The notes below the pieces were generated by a model. That model did not search any database. It was not told the DNA's origin and saw nothing but the letters and a program-made list of their open reading frames with translations. Shown piece after piece: positions 11,818 through 23,546 of a stretch of DNA of 64,000 bases (position 1 is the first letter of the stretch; each line of letters opens with the position of its first letter). Location of the stretch: assembly GCF_011386835.1 (NCBI RefSeq), contig NC_088797.1:63079587-63143586 (forward strand), given 5' to 3'. The position numbers and the translations under genes are program-made. The DNA comes from Chrysemys picta bellii. Its lineage: Eukaryota > Chordata > Testudines > Emydidae.

Positions 11818-12330
11818 TGGTGTCAGAAGAAGGTAGCCTAACTGGTGCCAGAGGAGAGCAGAAACAGAAGGAAAACAGCAACACAAGTTGCAGGAGCGAT
11901 CTCATCAACACCCCACTCTTCAATGCCCCAGGGAACTTCAGCTTTGACAGACCTTCAGAATGGACAGATTTGAAGCACCACTTTGCAAGATTCTGCATTG
12001 CTACCAAACTCCACCAGGAAAAGGAAGACATCCAGGTATCACCTGTGATTTATGCTATGGGGAAGCAGGCAGAATGTATTTTTAAATTCTTTGCCTTTAC
12101 CAATGACCAGTCACAATTATGACTATGAAAGGGTTCTGGCAATGTTTGATTTGTACTTTATATCTCAGAGAAATGTGGTTGGTGAAAACATGGCCTTTCA
12201 TAAAAGAATTCAAGAACTAAGGGAATCTGTTGGATCTTTTATAAGAGCTTTTAATGCCTTAGCTGAAAACTGTGATTTTTGGGGTCTCCAATACAAGAAA
12301 ATATGTGAGACAGACTGGTTATTGGGTTAA
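11817..12330 (+). pseudogene. Gypsy gag pseudogene
   Basis: A Met at 11817 opens a frame that overlaps the primer site and encodes a gag-like protein. It contains LFNAPGNFSFDRPSEWTDLK followed by an HHFARF stretch and a YAMGKQAE motif, typical of Gypsy gag capsid. At about 12115 the frame shifts by one base. The second frame continues with YDYERVLAMFDLYF, ENMAFHKRIQ and GSFIRAFNALAENCDF, and stops at 12330. The product would form the internal particle of the retrotransposon. The frameshift and stop make it a pseudogene. Confidence 0.82.
11818..11833 (+). promoter_or_regulatory. Primer binding site of the Gypsy element
   Basis: TGGTGTCAGAAGAAGG follows directly after the LTR end, at the place and with the TGG start expected for a tRNA primer site. 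The tRNA is not identified. Confidence 0.7.
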
Positions 12331-12491
12331 CTGACAAAAACCTCTTACAGCAACTATAGTTAATGAGATATTTAACACTATAATACATCTATCCAGAAAT
12401 AAAAGCAAACTGAACTAATGAAGTAGCAAAACAAAAGGTAGGAGCAACTTGAAAAATCAGAAATTAGCTTAGAAGCTGTAAAGAAATACAC

Positions 12492-12821
12492 ATGACTGCT
12501 AAAAGTAGTTATCAGGCAAAGAGGCACAAATCCTGGGCTAACTACAAAACCTTTCACACCAAATGCACAAAATGTGGAAAATTTCATAGCCCAAAAGATG
12601 TGTGTCCAGCCAAAGGTGCAAGCTATAATAAGTGCACAAAATATGGCCATTTTGCAGCTGTTTGCCTCACAAAGAGGGTCAGGGAACTGATTACTACAGA
12701 CAGTCAAGAGCCATTGTTTCTGGAATCTATCATGAGTGATGGCTCAGAGCCTTTCTGGAGAGTGAAACTGAACATTCATGACAAGACTATTAACTTTAAC
12801 ATTGACTCAGGAGCAGATTGA
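12492..12821 (+). pseudogene. Gypsy nucleocapsid zinc knuckles and aspartic protease (broken)
   Basis: This frame encodes CTKCGKFHSPKDVC, a zinc knuckle, then a second knuckle NKCTKYGHFAAVC whose first cysteine is missing. A protease start follows, with FNIDSGAD carrying the catalytic Asp-Ser-Gly triad at 12801-12818. A stop follows immediately and the reading resumes in another frame, so the protease is truncated. In intact elements this protease cleaves the gag-pol polyprotein. Confidence 0.82.
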
Positions 12822-13179
12822 TAGTCATATCAGAAGCGACATATAATCACTTTCCACCCCTCCCAGAGCTGAAAGTACCTGACATAGCCCCAAAGATACT
12901 CTGAACTGCATGGGCCAGTTCACTACAGACACAATTTACAAAGATACAAGCTATGCATTCAGAGTATATGTGATCAATCAACCTTCTCAGCTGCAGCGAA
13001 GAAGCTGTGATGGGCCTAGTGAGAAAGGTGGAAAAACTTGATGGAGTATTTGGTGATACTGGAACTTTGATCTAGTACAAATAACTTTAAGAGATGATGC
13101 TGAACCATATAGTGTATAAACACCTCACAGGATTCCCATCCTGTTGCTTCATAAAATGGAAACTGAGTTAAAGGGAACG

Positions 13180-13700
13180 GAATAGATTGGCATACTAGAG
13201 AAAATCTCTGAGCCAACAGCAGGGTGTACCCCTATGGTACTGGTTATAAAGAAAAATGGAAATATACAAATGTCTGGCTCTTAAAAGACTTAATGAAGCA
13301 GATGTGAGAAAAATATATACTCCCAACACTGGATGACCTCCTCCCAAAGTGAAAGGAGCTACAGTATTCTTCAAGCTGGATGCCTTGAATAGATTCTGGC
13401 AAATTCCTTTATTCAAAGAGGGTGCTAAACTGACTACATTCATCACATAATTTGAGAGATTTTGCATTTGATGATTACCCTTTGGGATTACGAGTGCACT
13501 TGAAATTTTCCAACGAAAGATGGCAGAACTTTTAACCAACACAAATGGAGTTGTAGTTTTCTTGGACAATATTTTGATACATGAGTCATCGATGGAAGAA
13601 CACAACAAATGCCTCAATGAGGTTGTAAGCTCAATCAGTCAGTGTGGACTGAGGCTAAACAAGGAAAAATGAGGTTTTTGCCTACAAAAAATTGATGGTT
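13180..13700 (+). pseudogene. Gypsy reverse transcriptase remnant
   Basis: RT pieces are visible in alternating frames. They are an EPTAGCTPMVLVIKKNGN segment near 13205, an LKRLNEADVRKIYTP segment near 13280, and a VVFLDNILIHES segment near 13555. The last corresponds to the catalytic LDDIL box but has Asn in place of the second Asp. Many stops and shifts are present, so this copy cannot make an enzyme. Confidence 0.8.
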
Positions 13701-13817
13701 TGGGACAGACAATAAACAAAGATGGAATCAGTCCTAGCCCTGAAAAAAGTAAAAGCAATTTGATAATAGAATGCATATATATAGAAATAATGCTCTTGAA
13801 AGACATAACATGTCAGA

Positions 13818-14400
13818 GTGTTATTGAGAAACACAAAGTGTACTTTTGCTAGTTGCAGTATTCCGGAACAACTAGTGACAGACAATGGACCACAATTCAC
13901 TGCAGTGGAAGTTAAATCATTCCAAGCGAAATATGATTTAGATCACATAACTAGCAGCCCACATTACCCACAAGTGAATGGAGAGGCAGACAGCCAAGAA
14001 AATCCAACAGCAGGAAGATCCATTCCTCGCTCTTCTGAGCTACAGATCAACACTGATAGCAGCTACTGGGTATAGTCCAGCACAACTCCTGATGGAAAGA
14101 CAACTCAGAACTAATGTCCAAAGTGGCCAGACATGAAGAAAGTAGCCAAATCAGATAAAAAGACAAAAAGAAATTATGACCACTTTTACAATAGATGTCA
14201 CTCAGTTAATCAGCTGGATCTAGAACCTGGTGACTATGTTTGTGTCAAAGTGGACAGAGAAAAAAAGATGGACAATTCCAGCTGTCATAAAGAAAAAGCA
14301 TTCAGCACCCAGATCATATGTGAACAAGACTGACAGTGGAGCGTTCAATAGACACTGTCAGCATCTTCAGTTTGTTCCTCAGATGGACCACTCAGACCAA
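13818..14400 (+). pseudogene. Gypsy integrase remnant (core and C-terminal region)
   Basis: The core is seen as EQLVTDNGPQFTAVEVKSF, with the second catalytic Asp in TDNG, then [18 protein letters not shown]. After stops and frame changes, 14133-14333 gives LEPGDYVCVKVDREKK and 14230-14400 gives SAPRSYVNKTDSG. This is the usual C-terminal integrase region. The upstream zinc-binding HHCC domain and the first catalytic Asp are missing. RNase H is also missing, which points to an internal deletion near 13800. Confidence 0.82.
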
Positions 14401-14625
14401 AATCAACCAATGGCGGACACAGAACAGAAAGAAGACTCAAAGATCCCAAACTGACCACAGCCAGTTGTTGCAACCAATGGGCAGCCAGATGACCAAGTTG
14501 TTACATGTTTGGGTTGTGTTATTAGAAAAACACTACGATTCAGAGACACTTAACAGACTGATCTATACTGAACTTCAAAGACAGTGTGATAGTGTAAATG
14601 TTGTTAATGGTAGGAATGTAAAACT

Positions 14626-14641
14626 AAAAGGGGGGAAGTAA
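14626..14641 (+). promoter_or_regulatory. Polypurine tract of the Gypsy element
   Basis: AAAAGGGGGGAAGTAA lies immediately upstream of the 3' LTR. It is nearly all purine, as expected for the plus-strand DNA primer. Confidence 0.8.
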
Positions 14642-14852
14642 TGGAATGCTAAAACTGTATTATAATAGTCAGCCATCTGGTGGCTTTTGAAGCCAGGTAT
14701 GTGTGTAACACACCTTGTCTGAGCTGGCAACACCCATACCTGGCAGTGCGTTAAAGTATCTTAAAAAGAACACATCTCTTGTATCTCTCCATTTTGGAAG
14801 CGCTGTAGCCAATCCAAATCTGCAGCCTGCTGTGTGCAAGGAGTACATGACC
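14642..14852 (+). repeat. 3' LTR of the Gypsy element
   Basis: It starts TGGAATGCTAAAACTGTA and aligns with the 5' LTR through 'catacctggcagtg' and 'aagaacacatctcttgtatc' to the 'aaggagtacatgac' end. It is uninterrupted, so it shows the pre-insertion sequence of the hAT-like insert in the 5' LTR. The right end is uncertain by a few bases. Confidence 0.85.
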
Positions 14853-16794
14853 GTCACCACCAGGAAAAAAAGAGATAGGAACAGAGACCCTGGAGTCAGA
14901 TTATTGAGCCCTGTCTGATAGGTCACATTGTCCTGAGCCTGGAGAATGGGGAAGCACAGCCTGGCAGGAATGGTAACAAGCTCAGAGCCTTGCTGGGGAG
15001 AGAGGAGGTGGTTTGAATCTCTTTTCTGGAAACTCTTCTCCTGTCGGTGCTGAAGCTAAATGGAGCTGAGAGGTCAATACATTGTGCATTGAAAACTCCT
15101 GCCCCATCCCCTGAGGATTTCCAGTCTGAGAGCACCATGCGGCCTGCCCAGGAGAGGGTTGAGGAGCAGAACCTCCAGGCTGTGTACATTCTAAAGAGTA
15201 TGTAGCTAATGTCCTGCATGCATCCTTTCACACAGCTGTGCACGTGACACTGACAACCAGAGCCAGGCCCTTTAATGTTTGGTTGGCACTCAGCGGCAGG
15301 CTGGCTAGAGGGATGGTGCAGCACCTCTCACTTACCACACAAGCACCAGGCTTATTCTCACTGGTTTACTGGCAGTAAACCTGGGGCCCGCATGGCAGCA
15401 TCTCGTTCACACATGCTCAGATGCTTAGCACAGTCACTCCCATACTAGCATGATGTCATTTCTTGGTATAACAATAGGTGTTGCCCTTCCAGGCATGCTG
15501 CAAAGCCCACCTGTCTGGGTGGCCATTGTCACAGGGCTGAGATGGCTGCGGGGGGATTTCTCTGGTGGGACAGTGGGCTAGGTTGGAAGCTGTGCTGGCC
15601 CATGACAGATGATTGGAAGGTAGGCAGTAGTGGGGAGGGAGGAATTGCCACTGCTGTTTGGCTGAAGTTTTACCTTCTAACTTCCGTGCTCTCATGTTTT
15701 TAAATTTCTGCCCAGGATGCTCAGAGCTTTGCCTGGAGGCCCTTAGGGGGAATTTGTACAAGACCAAAATTTAAATAAATAAATAAATAAATAAAATATC
15801 CATGCCTATGTACTAGCATCCCACCAACTCACTAGCATAGTCACACCCACAAAACAGCCATTCACCTTTTCATGAGCATAGTCACACACCCATAAAAGCA
15901 TCACAACATCGTGTTAGCATAGTAACACCCATGCTAGTAAAAGATACCCTTTTGTCCTTGGCAAGGAGTTTGGGCCAGGACTCACTCCTCATTTCAGCCT
16001 AGTAACTTCAGGTATTGAGGTACTGAGTCCATAGGACCATGTTAAGAGTCTGATCTTCTCACATTTCTGTCTCAGCAGGTCCAGCATTTTGTCCCATTGG
16101 ATGAAGAAGTCACTCAACATATCATGAGAGCAGAATGGGCCATACCCTGACTGCAGGGTCATCGGCAAATCATCTGGCAGGAGAAAAAGGGGACTGTGCT
16201 CCAACATCCAGAGGAGGAAGAATGCGCTAGCCTGCCAGAATCCACAGCATCAGGAAGCTGCATGGCCCTGGGGCCCGCATGTCATGCTCCCCAGGTGAGC
16301 CCACAGCAGCCGCCTGCACACATGGGAATATCTGTCCTAAATAGTTCTGTGATTAGGGGTGTACGAATTCCAGCCCAGAACAATTGGATGCTTGTGCAGT
16401 CCCAGGGAGAGTCACAAAGAGTCGAGATTTCCTGTGAACATTTGTTTTGCAAATAGTTGGTGTAACCTTGCACCGCAGCTCCAGAGAAATGAGCCTTTTC
16501 CATAGAATGCGAGGGTTGGCTTGTGTGCAGTCATTTCACAGAAGCCTTTGACCAGCCAGTAAGTGGTAGTAACAACAGCTGCACGGATTGGCTCGATGGT
16601 CTTGGTGCAGGCCCATCACTAGTAATGACTTTTCATCACTTCTAACCTGGGCTGTGATTGAACCAGTGATCTAATGGGAACCTGCTTGGCCTGGAGTAGT
16701 TTGGGATCCAGCCCAGCTCAAAGAGTAACTGTCTCGCTATGCAAAGCATTCAATTCCAGAGCTTTAGAATGGAGGCTGTAAGAGGTCTGACCCC
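14853..16794. other. Mostly unrecognised DNA with a simple repeat and a minisatellite-like patch
   Basis: About 15768-15797 is an (AAAT)n run, possibly the tail of an unidentified retroelement. At 15805-15945 the words 'actagcat', 'agcatagtcacaccca' and 'gttagcatagtaacaccca' recur, and a related copy lies near 15427-15456. This suggests an old tandem repeat split by an insert that ends in the (AAAT)n run. No gene seen. Confidence 0.4.
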
Positions 16795-17243
16795 GGCTTA
16801 TCTATACAAGTTTGCATCAACTCTATCCGTACTAACCTACCACGCACTAACTGTCCATATGGACTCTTCTGCCACATGCTACATATTCCCTATTGCACTT
16901 TGAAAAGGGAGTACCTTAAAACACGCTGGGGAACTTTTACTGTGCAGCAGCAGAGTCCACATGGACACGAAGGGTGTGTCTACACTTCAAGCTGAGGCTA
17001 TGATTTCCAGCTTGAGGAAACATATTCACACTAGCTCTGATGGAGCAAGCATGCCAAACAGAGAGTGTGGATGGTGTGGTATGAGCGGCGGGAAGGGCTA
17101 GCCACCTTGAATGCACGTTCATCCGAGATACTAAGCAAGTATTTGGGCAACTACTCCCCCGCAACTGCTCAGACCACAGGCTAGTGCAGGGTCGATTTAC
17201 ACCACAGCTTGCTGCAAACTAAGTGCTCACATAGACAAGCCCT
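16795..17243. repeat. Two adjacent MITE-like elements
   Basis: 16795-16970 begins 'cggcttatctatacaag' and has internal inverted words (gtccatatggactc against gagtccacatggac). 16972-17243 begins 'gggtgtgtctacacttcaag' and ends 'cacatagacaagccctc', a weak inverted pair. Its left part resembles the left part of the element at 56946. No coding sequence. Confidence 0.5.
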
Positions 17244-17359
17244 CACAGACACAGAGAGGTACTTTTAAAAAGCGATTGCACATAAAGAGCATTGGCAAAG
17301 GGGTTTGCATAGTCATCTCCCTAGGAGCTATTTGGAACACTTGGTCCTGGGGGGACCTG

Positions 17360-17470
17360 CATAGAATCATAGGGTTGGAAGAGACAGCAAGGGTCATCTA
17401 GTGTATACCCCTGCCAAGATGCAGGATTTCTTGTGTCTAAACCATCCAGGACAGATGGCTGTCATGTAAC
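17360..17470 (-). mobile_element. CR1 LINE 3' UTR fragment (minus)
   Basis: 'atagaatcatagggttggaa' and 'gggtcatctagt' are the reverse complement of a CR1 3' UTR. Only about 110 bp remains. Confidence 0.75.
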
Positions 17471-18137
17471 ATATAGTGCTACAAATCTCAGATATTAGTT
17501 AATTATCCTACTGTACCTCCCCCATTTCTTAGACAAATCCCCAAATCAAAACAACAGCTCAATGCAAGTGGATAGCTGAGTGGTTTTCCTGGGCAAATTG
17601 TGTTAGAGGGTTAGAGAATTGCATTTTGAATTCACGGCACTTTCCCAGGGCATATAATGCACAATGCAATCTAGCAGCACTTTTCTCATGTCTAAGTGGA
17701 CAAGCACAAAGCTGACAACCATGAAGGAAAAATAAAGATGTATATGGGCAGGAAAAAACACATAAAAAGAATCATCAAAGAAAAGGAAATGGGAAACTTA
17801 GACAGCTGTGCAAACGTATTGGAATTCATCTGTTGGGGGGCCAAGGGAGGGTCTTACCTGTTCAGTTCATGTCCACCTGCTCCATGTACTTCCCTATGAA
17901 AGAAACACGCACCCACCCATCCACTCCCTTAAAACAAAATGTGTGTAACTAACAAAAATGACACTGAAGTGTCACAAACAAAAATTATCAATGTAACATT
18001 TATAGGAAATGCCAGCGTTAAGCATGGAAATGCTTGAGGCTATTGTAGCTGGAGATAAATGGCAATGTGGGTACACAAGCATGCCTGCACGCACACTAAC
18101 ACACATGGAGATGCACACACATCTTTTCACACATTAA
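17471..18137. other. No recognised feature
   Basis: AT-rich non-coding DNA. The 67-residue open frame at 17696-17899 is lysine-rich with no domain, and I do not regard it as a gene. Confidence 0.45.
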
Positions 18138-18497
18138 TAGGTTCACAGAGTTTAAGGCCGGAAGGGATACCTAGACCATCTAGTCTGACTTCCTGCATAG
18201 AACAGGCCAGAGAATTTTACCCAGTTACCCTTTTATGGAACCCAATAATTTGTGTTTGACTAAAACATCTTCCAGAAGGGCATCCAGCCTGGATTTGAAG
18301 ACATCCAGAGATGAAGAATCCACCACACCCATTGAGAATTTGTTCCAGTGGTTAATCAGCCTCACTGTTAAAAAAACATTGTGCCTTGTTTCTAATTTGA
18401 ATGCACCTGGCTTTGGCTTCAGCCATTGGCTCTAGTTCTGCCTTTCTTTGCTAGATTAAAGGGTTCTTTAGTACCCAGTATCTTTGTTCTCCCTGTA

Positions 18498-18568
18498 ATG
18501 GTCAGATCCACAAAGGTATTTAGGCTCCTAATGTCCACTGAAATCAATCCACCATTGTGGATCTGTAC
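18498..18568. repeat. Tiny inverted-repeat element
   Basis: 'cagatccacaa' and 'ttgtggatctg' face each other around a short 'ggtatttaggctcc' core. It interrupts the CR1 text and may be a minimal MITE. Confidence 0.5.
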
Positions 18569-18584
18569 CTCATACACCATAATC

Positions 18585-18946
18585 ACAAGAACCAGGGGTC
18601 ACACAAAGAAATTAATAGGGAGCAGGTTTGAAACAAACAAAAGGTAGTACTTCACACAGCACACAGTCAGCCTGGGGATGTTGTAAAGGCCAAAAGTATA
18701 ACTGGGTTCAAAAAAGAATTAGATACGTTCATGGAGGATAGGTCCATCAATGGCTATTAGCCAAGATGGTCAGGGGTGTAATTCCATGCTCTTGCTGTCC
18801 CTAAACCTCCAACTGCCAGAAACTGAGAACAGGTCAATTGAAATTGTCCTGTTCTGTTCACTCCGTCTGAAACATCTGGCACTGACCACTGTCAGAGACA
18901 GGATACTGAGCTAGATAGACCAGTGCTCTGATCCATTTTTATGTTC
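18585..18946 (+). mobile_element. Younger CR1 LINE 3' end nested in the old CR1
   Basis: The sequence from 'agaaccaggggtcacacaaa' to 'tttttatgttcg' is the tail of the same CR1 subfamily as 19179-21547 and 5113-5775, in plus orientation. It is flanked by 'taatca' on both sides, a plausible target duplication inside the older minus-strand CR1. Confidence 0.85.
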
Positions 18947-19178
18947 GTAATCAAGTCACCTCTCAGTTTGCTTTTTGATACGCTAACCAGGTTGAGTTCT
19001 TTCAGTCTCTCGCTGAAAGGTATTTCCTCCAGCCGTCGAATTAGTTTTGTGGCTGTTCTCTGCTCCCTCTTCAATTATTCAACATCCTGTTTCCAGTATT
19101 GGTCTCACCAGTGCCGTGTGCAGAGGGGACATCACCTCCTTACTGTTTCAGAGTCACTGCTTTGCAGGTGACACTAAC

Positions 19179-21547
19179 CATTCTGTGGTTATTGCGTTAA
19201 CATTTAACATTCCTGTAGTGGGAAGAACACCTCAACAGCCCTACACTGTGGCATTTAATTTCAGAAAATGCAAAAATGCAAAAATGAGGAGGTTAGTTAA
19301 ACAGAAATTAAAAGGTACAGTGACTAGAGTGAAATCCCTGCATGGACACTTTTCAAAGACACCCTAATAGAGGCCCAACTTAAATGTATACCCCAAATTA
19401 AAAAACACAGTAAAAGAACTAAAAAAGTGCCACTGTGGATTAACAACCATGTAAAAGAAAAAGTGAGAGATAAAAAGGCATCTTTTAAAAAGTGGAAATC
19501 AAATCCTAGTGAGGTAAATAGAAAGGAGCATAAACACTGCCAAATTAAGTGTAAAAATGTAATAAGAAATGCCAAAAAGGAGTTTGAAGAACAGCTAGCC
19601 AAAAACTCAAAAGGTAACAACAAAATGTTTTTTAAGTACGTCCGAAGCAGGAAGCCTGCTAAATAACCAGTGGGGCCCCTGGACAATCGAGATACAAAAG
19701 GAGCACTTAAAGACGATAAAGTAATTGCGGAGAAACTAAATGAATTCTTTGCTTCAGTCTTCACAGCTGAGGATGTTAGGGAGATTCCCAAACCTGAGCC
19801 GTCCTTTGTAGGTGACAAATCTGAGGAATTGTCACAGACTGAAATGTCACTAGAGGAGGTTTTGGACTTAATTGATAAATTTAACAGTAACAAGTCACTG
19901 GGACCAGAAGACATTCACCCAAGGGTTCTGAAATAACTCAAATGTGAAATTGCGGAACTATTAACTATGGTTTGTAACCTGCCCTTTAAATCAGCTTCTG
20001 TACCCAGTGACTGGAAGTTAGCTAACGTAACGCCAATATTTAAAAAGGGCTGTAGAGGTGATCCCGGCAATTATAGACCGGTAAGTCTAACGTCAGTACC
20101 GGGCAAATTAGTTGAAACAATAGTAAAGAATAAAATTGTCAGACACATAGAAGAACATAACTTGTTGGGCAAAAGTCAACATGGTTTCTGTAAAGGGAAG
20201 TCATGTTTTACCAATCTATTAGAGTTCTTTGAAGGGGTCAACAAACATGTGGACAAGGGGGATGGTGGACATAGTGTACTTAGATTTCCAGAAAGCCTTT
20301 GACAAGGTCCCGCACTAAAGGCTCTTACGTAAATTAAGTTGTCATGGGATAAGAGGGAAGATCCTTTCATGGACTGAGAACTGGTTAAAAGACAGGGAAC
20401 AAAGGGTAGGAATACATGGTAAATTTTCAGAATGGAGAGGGGTAACTAGTGGTGTTCCCCAAAGGTCAGTCCTAGGACCAATCCTATTCAACTTATTCAT
20501 AAATGATCTGGAGAAAGGGGTAAACAATGAGGTGGCAAAGTTTGCCGATGATACTAAACTGCTCAAGATAGTTAAGATCAAAGCAGACTGTGAAGAACTT
20601 CAAAAAGATCTCACAAAACTAAGTGATTGGGCAACAAAATGGCAAATGAAATTTAATGTGGATAAATGTAAAGTAATGCACATTGGAAAAAATAACCCCA
20701 ACTATACATACAATATGACGGGGGCTAATTTAGCTACAGCTAATCAGGAAAGAGATCTTGGAGTCATTGTGGATAGTTCTCTAAAGACATCCATGCAGTG
20801 TGCAACGGCAGTCAAAAAAGCAAACAGGATGTTAGGAATCATTAAAAAGGGATAGAGAATAAGACGGAGAATATCTTATTTCCCTTATATAAATCCCTGG
20901 TACGCCCACATCTCGAATACTGTGTACAGATGTGGTCTCCTCATCTCAAAAAAGATACTGGCATTAGAAAAGGTTCAGAGAAGGGCAACTATGACTAGGG
21001 GTTTGGAACGGGTCCCATATGAGGAGAGTTTAAAGAGGCTAGGACTTTTCAGCTTGGAAAAGAGGAGACTAAGGGGGGATATGATAGAGGTATATAAAAT
21101 CATAAGTGATGTGGAGAAAGTGAATACGGAAAAGTTATTTATTTGTTCCCATAATATAAGAACTAGGGGCCCACCAAATGAAATTAATGGGCAGCAGGTT
21201 TAAAACAAATAAAAGGAAGTTCTTCTTCACACAGTGCACAGACAACCTGTGGAACTCCTTGACAGAGGAGGTTGTGAAGGCTAGGACTATAACAGGGTTT
21301 AAAAGAGAACTAGATACATTCATGGTGGTTAAGTCCATTAATGGCTATTAGCCAGGCTGGGTAAGGAATGGTGTCCCTAGCCTCTGTTTGTCAGAGGGTG
21401 GAGATGGATGGAAGGAGAGAGATCACTTGATCATTACCTGTTAGGTTCACTCCCTCTGGGGCACCTGGCATTGGCCACTGTCGGTAGACAGGATACTGGG
21501 CTGGATGGACCTTTGGTCTGACCCAGTGCGGCCGTTCTTATGTTCCT
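19179..21547 (+). mobile_element. Long CR1 LINE, ORF2 linker to 3' end, nested in the old CR1
   Basis: About 2.37 kb of a CR1 starting in the region after the endonuclease (NIPVVGRTPQQPYTVAFNF at about 19200) and running through the whole RT and 3' UTR. It ends 'gtgcggccgttcttatgttc'. It sits between two parts of the old minus-strand CR1. It is 5'-truncated. A target duplication is not clear from the sequence alone. Confidence 0.9.
19255..21203 (+). pseudogene. CR1 ORF2 (linker and reverse transcriptase), few disabling changes
   Basis: The coding text is nearly continuous. An in-frame stop follows YVRSRKPAK at 19664-19666 and another follows EDIHPRVLK at 19934-19936. The next frame gives DWKLANVTPIFKKG, the [14 protein letters not shown] box and KSQHGFCKGKSC, then shifts at about 20260-20270, inside the first catalytic Asp region. 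RT resumes with GVTSGVPQRSVLGPILFNLF and the [10 protein letters not shown] box near 20535-20565, followed by WQMKFNVDKCKVMHIGK. After KKANRMLGIIKKG a stop occurs at about 20853, and the C-terminal region follows in another frame up to 21203. It is a dead but relatively recent copy. Confidence 0.88.
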
Positions 21548-23185
21548 TGACCCAGGATGGGTGACCTTGCATTTGGCTGTATTAAAACACCTTTTGTTGG
21601 AGTGGCCCCAGCTCCCCAAGTGATCCAGATCGCTGTGTGGGACTGCCCTGTCCACGTGCCAATCTTTGTGTCATCTACCAATTTTTTCCTGTAATGATTT
21701 TATATTTACTTCCAGATCCTCAATGAAAATGCTGAATAGCCACAGGCCTCGTATGGATCCCTGTGGAACCACTCTAGAAACACCCGCATTCAGTAATAAG
21801 TCCCTATTGATGAGTACTTTTTGAGATCTGTCATTCAGCCAGTTCTTAATCCATTTAACATGTGCTCTACTGATGTTAGTATCACGTAACAATCTGATTA
21901 CAAAATTAGTGCTATATAAATCAAACACCTTATAGAAGTCTAAGTACATTACATCTGTGCGGTTAGCTTAATCAACCAAACCTGTAATCTCATCAAAGAA
22001 TGAATCAAATGAGTGTGACAAGACCTATTTTCCATAAAGCCATGCTGACTGGCATTAATTACATTCCTGTCTTTTAATTCTTTGTCAATTCAATCCCATA
22101 TCAGGTTTTTGTTCACTTGTTTTGCCCAGGATTGATGTCAGGCTAACTGGCCTATATCTACCTAGGGCAGCCAGCTTGCCCTTCTTAAATATTGGCACAT
22201 TAGCACTCTCTCAGCCTTTTTGAATTTCCTTGGTATTGCAAGATTTATTAGCAGTCAACAGCAGCAGGCCAGAGATCTCCACCACCAGTTCATTTAGCTC
22301 TCTTGGGTGCCAGTTATCTGAGCCTGCTGATTTAAAAATGTTTAGCCCCAGTAGATGTTGTCTAACATCCTCCTTGGTTAATAATGGATTGGAAAGTACT
22401 TCCTCATGCTCATGTGGTATGAATAGATCATCCTGCTTCTTTCCAAATTCTGACCAGATTTACTGAACACTTCTGCCTTTTTTGCATCATTGTTAACAAT
22501 TTTACCATCTCCATCTAGAAACTGTCCTATACATTGCTAGGATTCCTTTTGCTGCTCCCAGCCATGGCTTTTCCCCTGATATCTTTATCTTATCCATTTT
22601 CTACACTTCATCACTTTTCATTTACACTGGTTGCTATCTACTTCCCCTTTTTGCCATGTGTTCTATATTGTTGGGGGGGGTTTTTTGGTCTAATTGCGGC
22701 CTTCATGTCCCCACTGAACCAGGATGGGCTTTTCCCCAAAGTTGTCCTTCTTTTTTGATTGAGGAACTGTGGCTTTTTGGACTTCTAATAAACTAGTCTT
22801 AAACAATTCCCAATTTTCGCTAAAATTTTTCTGCCAAATTTTCCTCCCCATCAATTTCACTCATAATTTTTTCCAGCCTTGGGAAATTAGCCCTTTTGAA
22901 GAGCCAAATTTATGTAATTACAGGTTAGGACAGTTGCCCAGAATGAGTGTAATCATGCTGTAATCACCGTAACCACCACCATCCAGCCCAATGATTAGTT
23001 CATCTTTATCCAGCACAATGAGGTCCAATATCGGTTATCTCTGAGTGGGCGTAATACCGACTGTGTCAGAAAATTACCTGTAATATCTAGAAACTCTAAT
23101 GATGTTTTACTGCTCTCTGCAGCAGACCTCCGGCACACCTGCCAGAGCAACACAAATATTCTTCCCACCAATCACAGACATTAAT

Positions 23186-23546
23186 GTCCACCCCATACAT
23201 GGACTCACACATACACACATGTGAATGTACACATGCACGCTTACACATACACTGACTTATTTAACCTTTGCAATACTATTCCTAATCCAAAAATTAAAGG
23301 TATTTCTCAGGATGCACATCCACATTGCCATTTCCTGGAGAGGTTTAGCACGGAATGGCCCTTTGATAACACAAACTCTTAGCTGTCGGGCATTTTTGCA
23401 GCCTGGGTTATATTTCTGGTATTGCTGTTTAAAAAAAAATCCCCCTGCAAAGTTCCGATGATAGCTGTGCAGAGCCTGTTCACCCTATACCGCGAACCAG
23501 CTGGCAGCTGTGCAGAGAATACCCAGACACTGAACTTGAGGGGGAG
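23186..23546. other. No recognised feature
   Basis: Non-coding DNA with a short run of CACA-type words near 23205-23250. Nothing else stands out. Confidence 0.45.

Larger units (their letters stand above)
10917..14852 (+). mobile_element. Decayed Ty3/Gypsy LTR retrotransposon with both LTRs
   Basis: A complete but inactive LTR element. The LTRs both begin TGGAAT (10917 and 14642) and can be aligned over their whole length once a 670-bp insert in the 5' LTR is removed. In order it has a primer binding site next to the 5' LTR, gag, a CCHC zinc-knuckle region, an aspartic protease with DSGAD, RT remnants, the integrase core DNGPQFT, the integrase C-terminal region and a polypurine tract. The order RT then integrase is Ty3/Gypsy-like. 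RNase H and the N-terminal half of integrase appear deleted between about 13780 and 13820. I could not define a convincing target-site duplication. Confidence 0.9.
18138..23185 (-). mobile_element. Old CR1 LINE (minus), split into three parts by two later insertions
   Basis: Three segments read as one minus-strand CR1: 18138-18584 (3' UTR and C-terminal RT), 18947-19178 (next RT part upstream) and 21548-23185 (RT palm, fingers, linker and part of the endonuclease). The order and orientation are right for one element. The 18584/18947 break falls inside a continuous CR1 phrase, with 'taatca' on both sides. Minus-strand 21949-21671 encodes MYLDFYKVFD and VVPQGSIRG, degraded RT boxes. Many stops are present. 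It is the host of two younger CR1s and therefore the oldest in the cluster. Confidence 0.82.

Noticed and set aside
10911..14860. Target-site duplication around the Gypsy element
   Set aside because: The bases before 10917 (tggga) and after the 3' LTR do not match; the right boundary is too decayed.
15805..15945. Possible CRISPR-like spaced repeats (agcatagtcacaccca)
   Set aside because: Repeats are degenerate and irregularly spaced, and the genome is vertebrate; better described as a decayed minisatellite.
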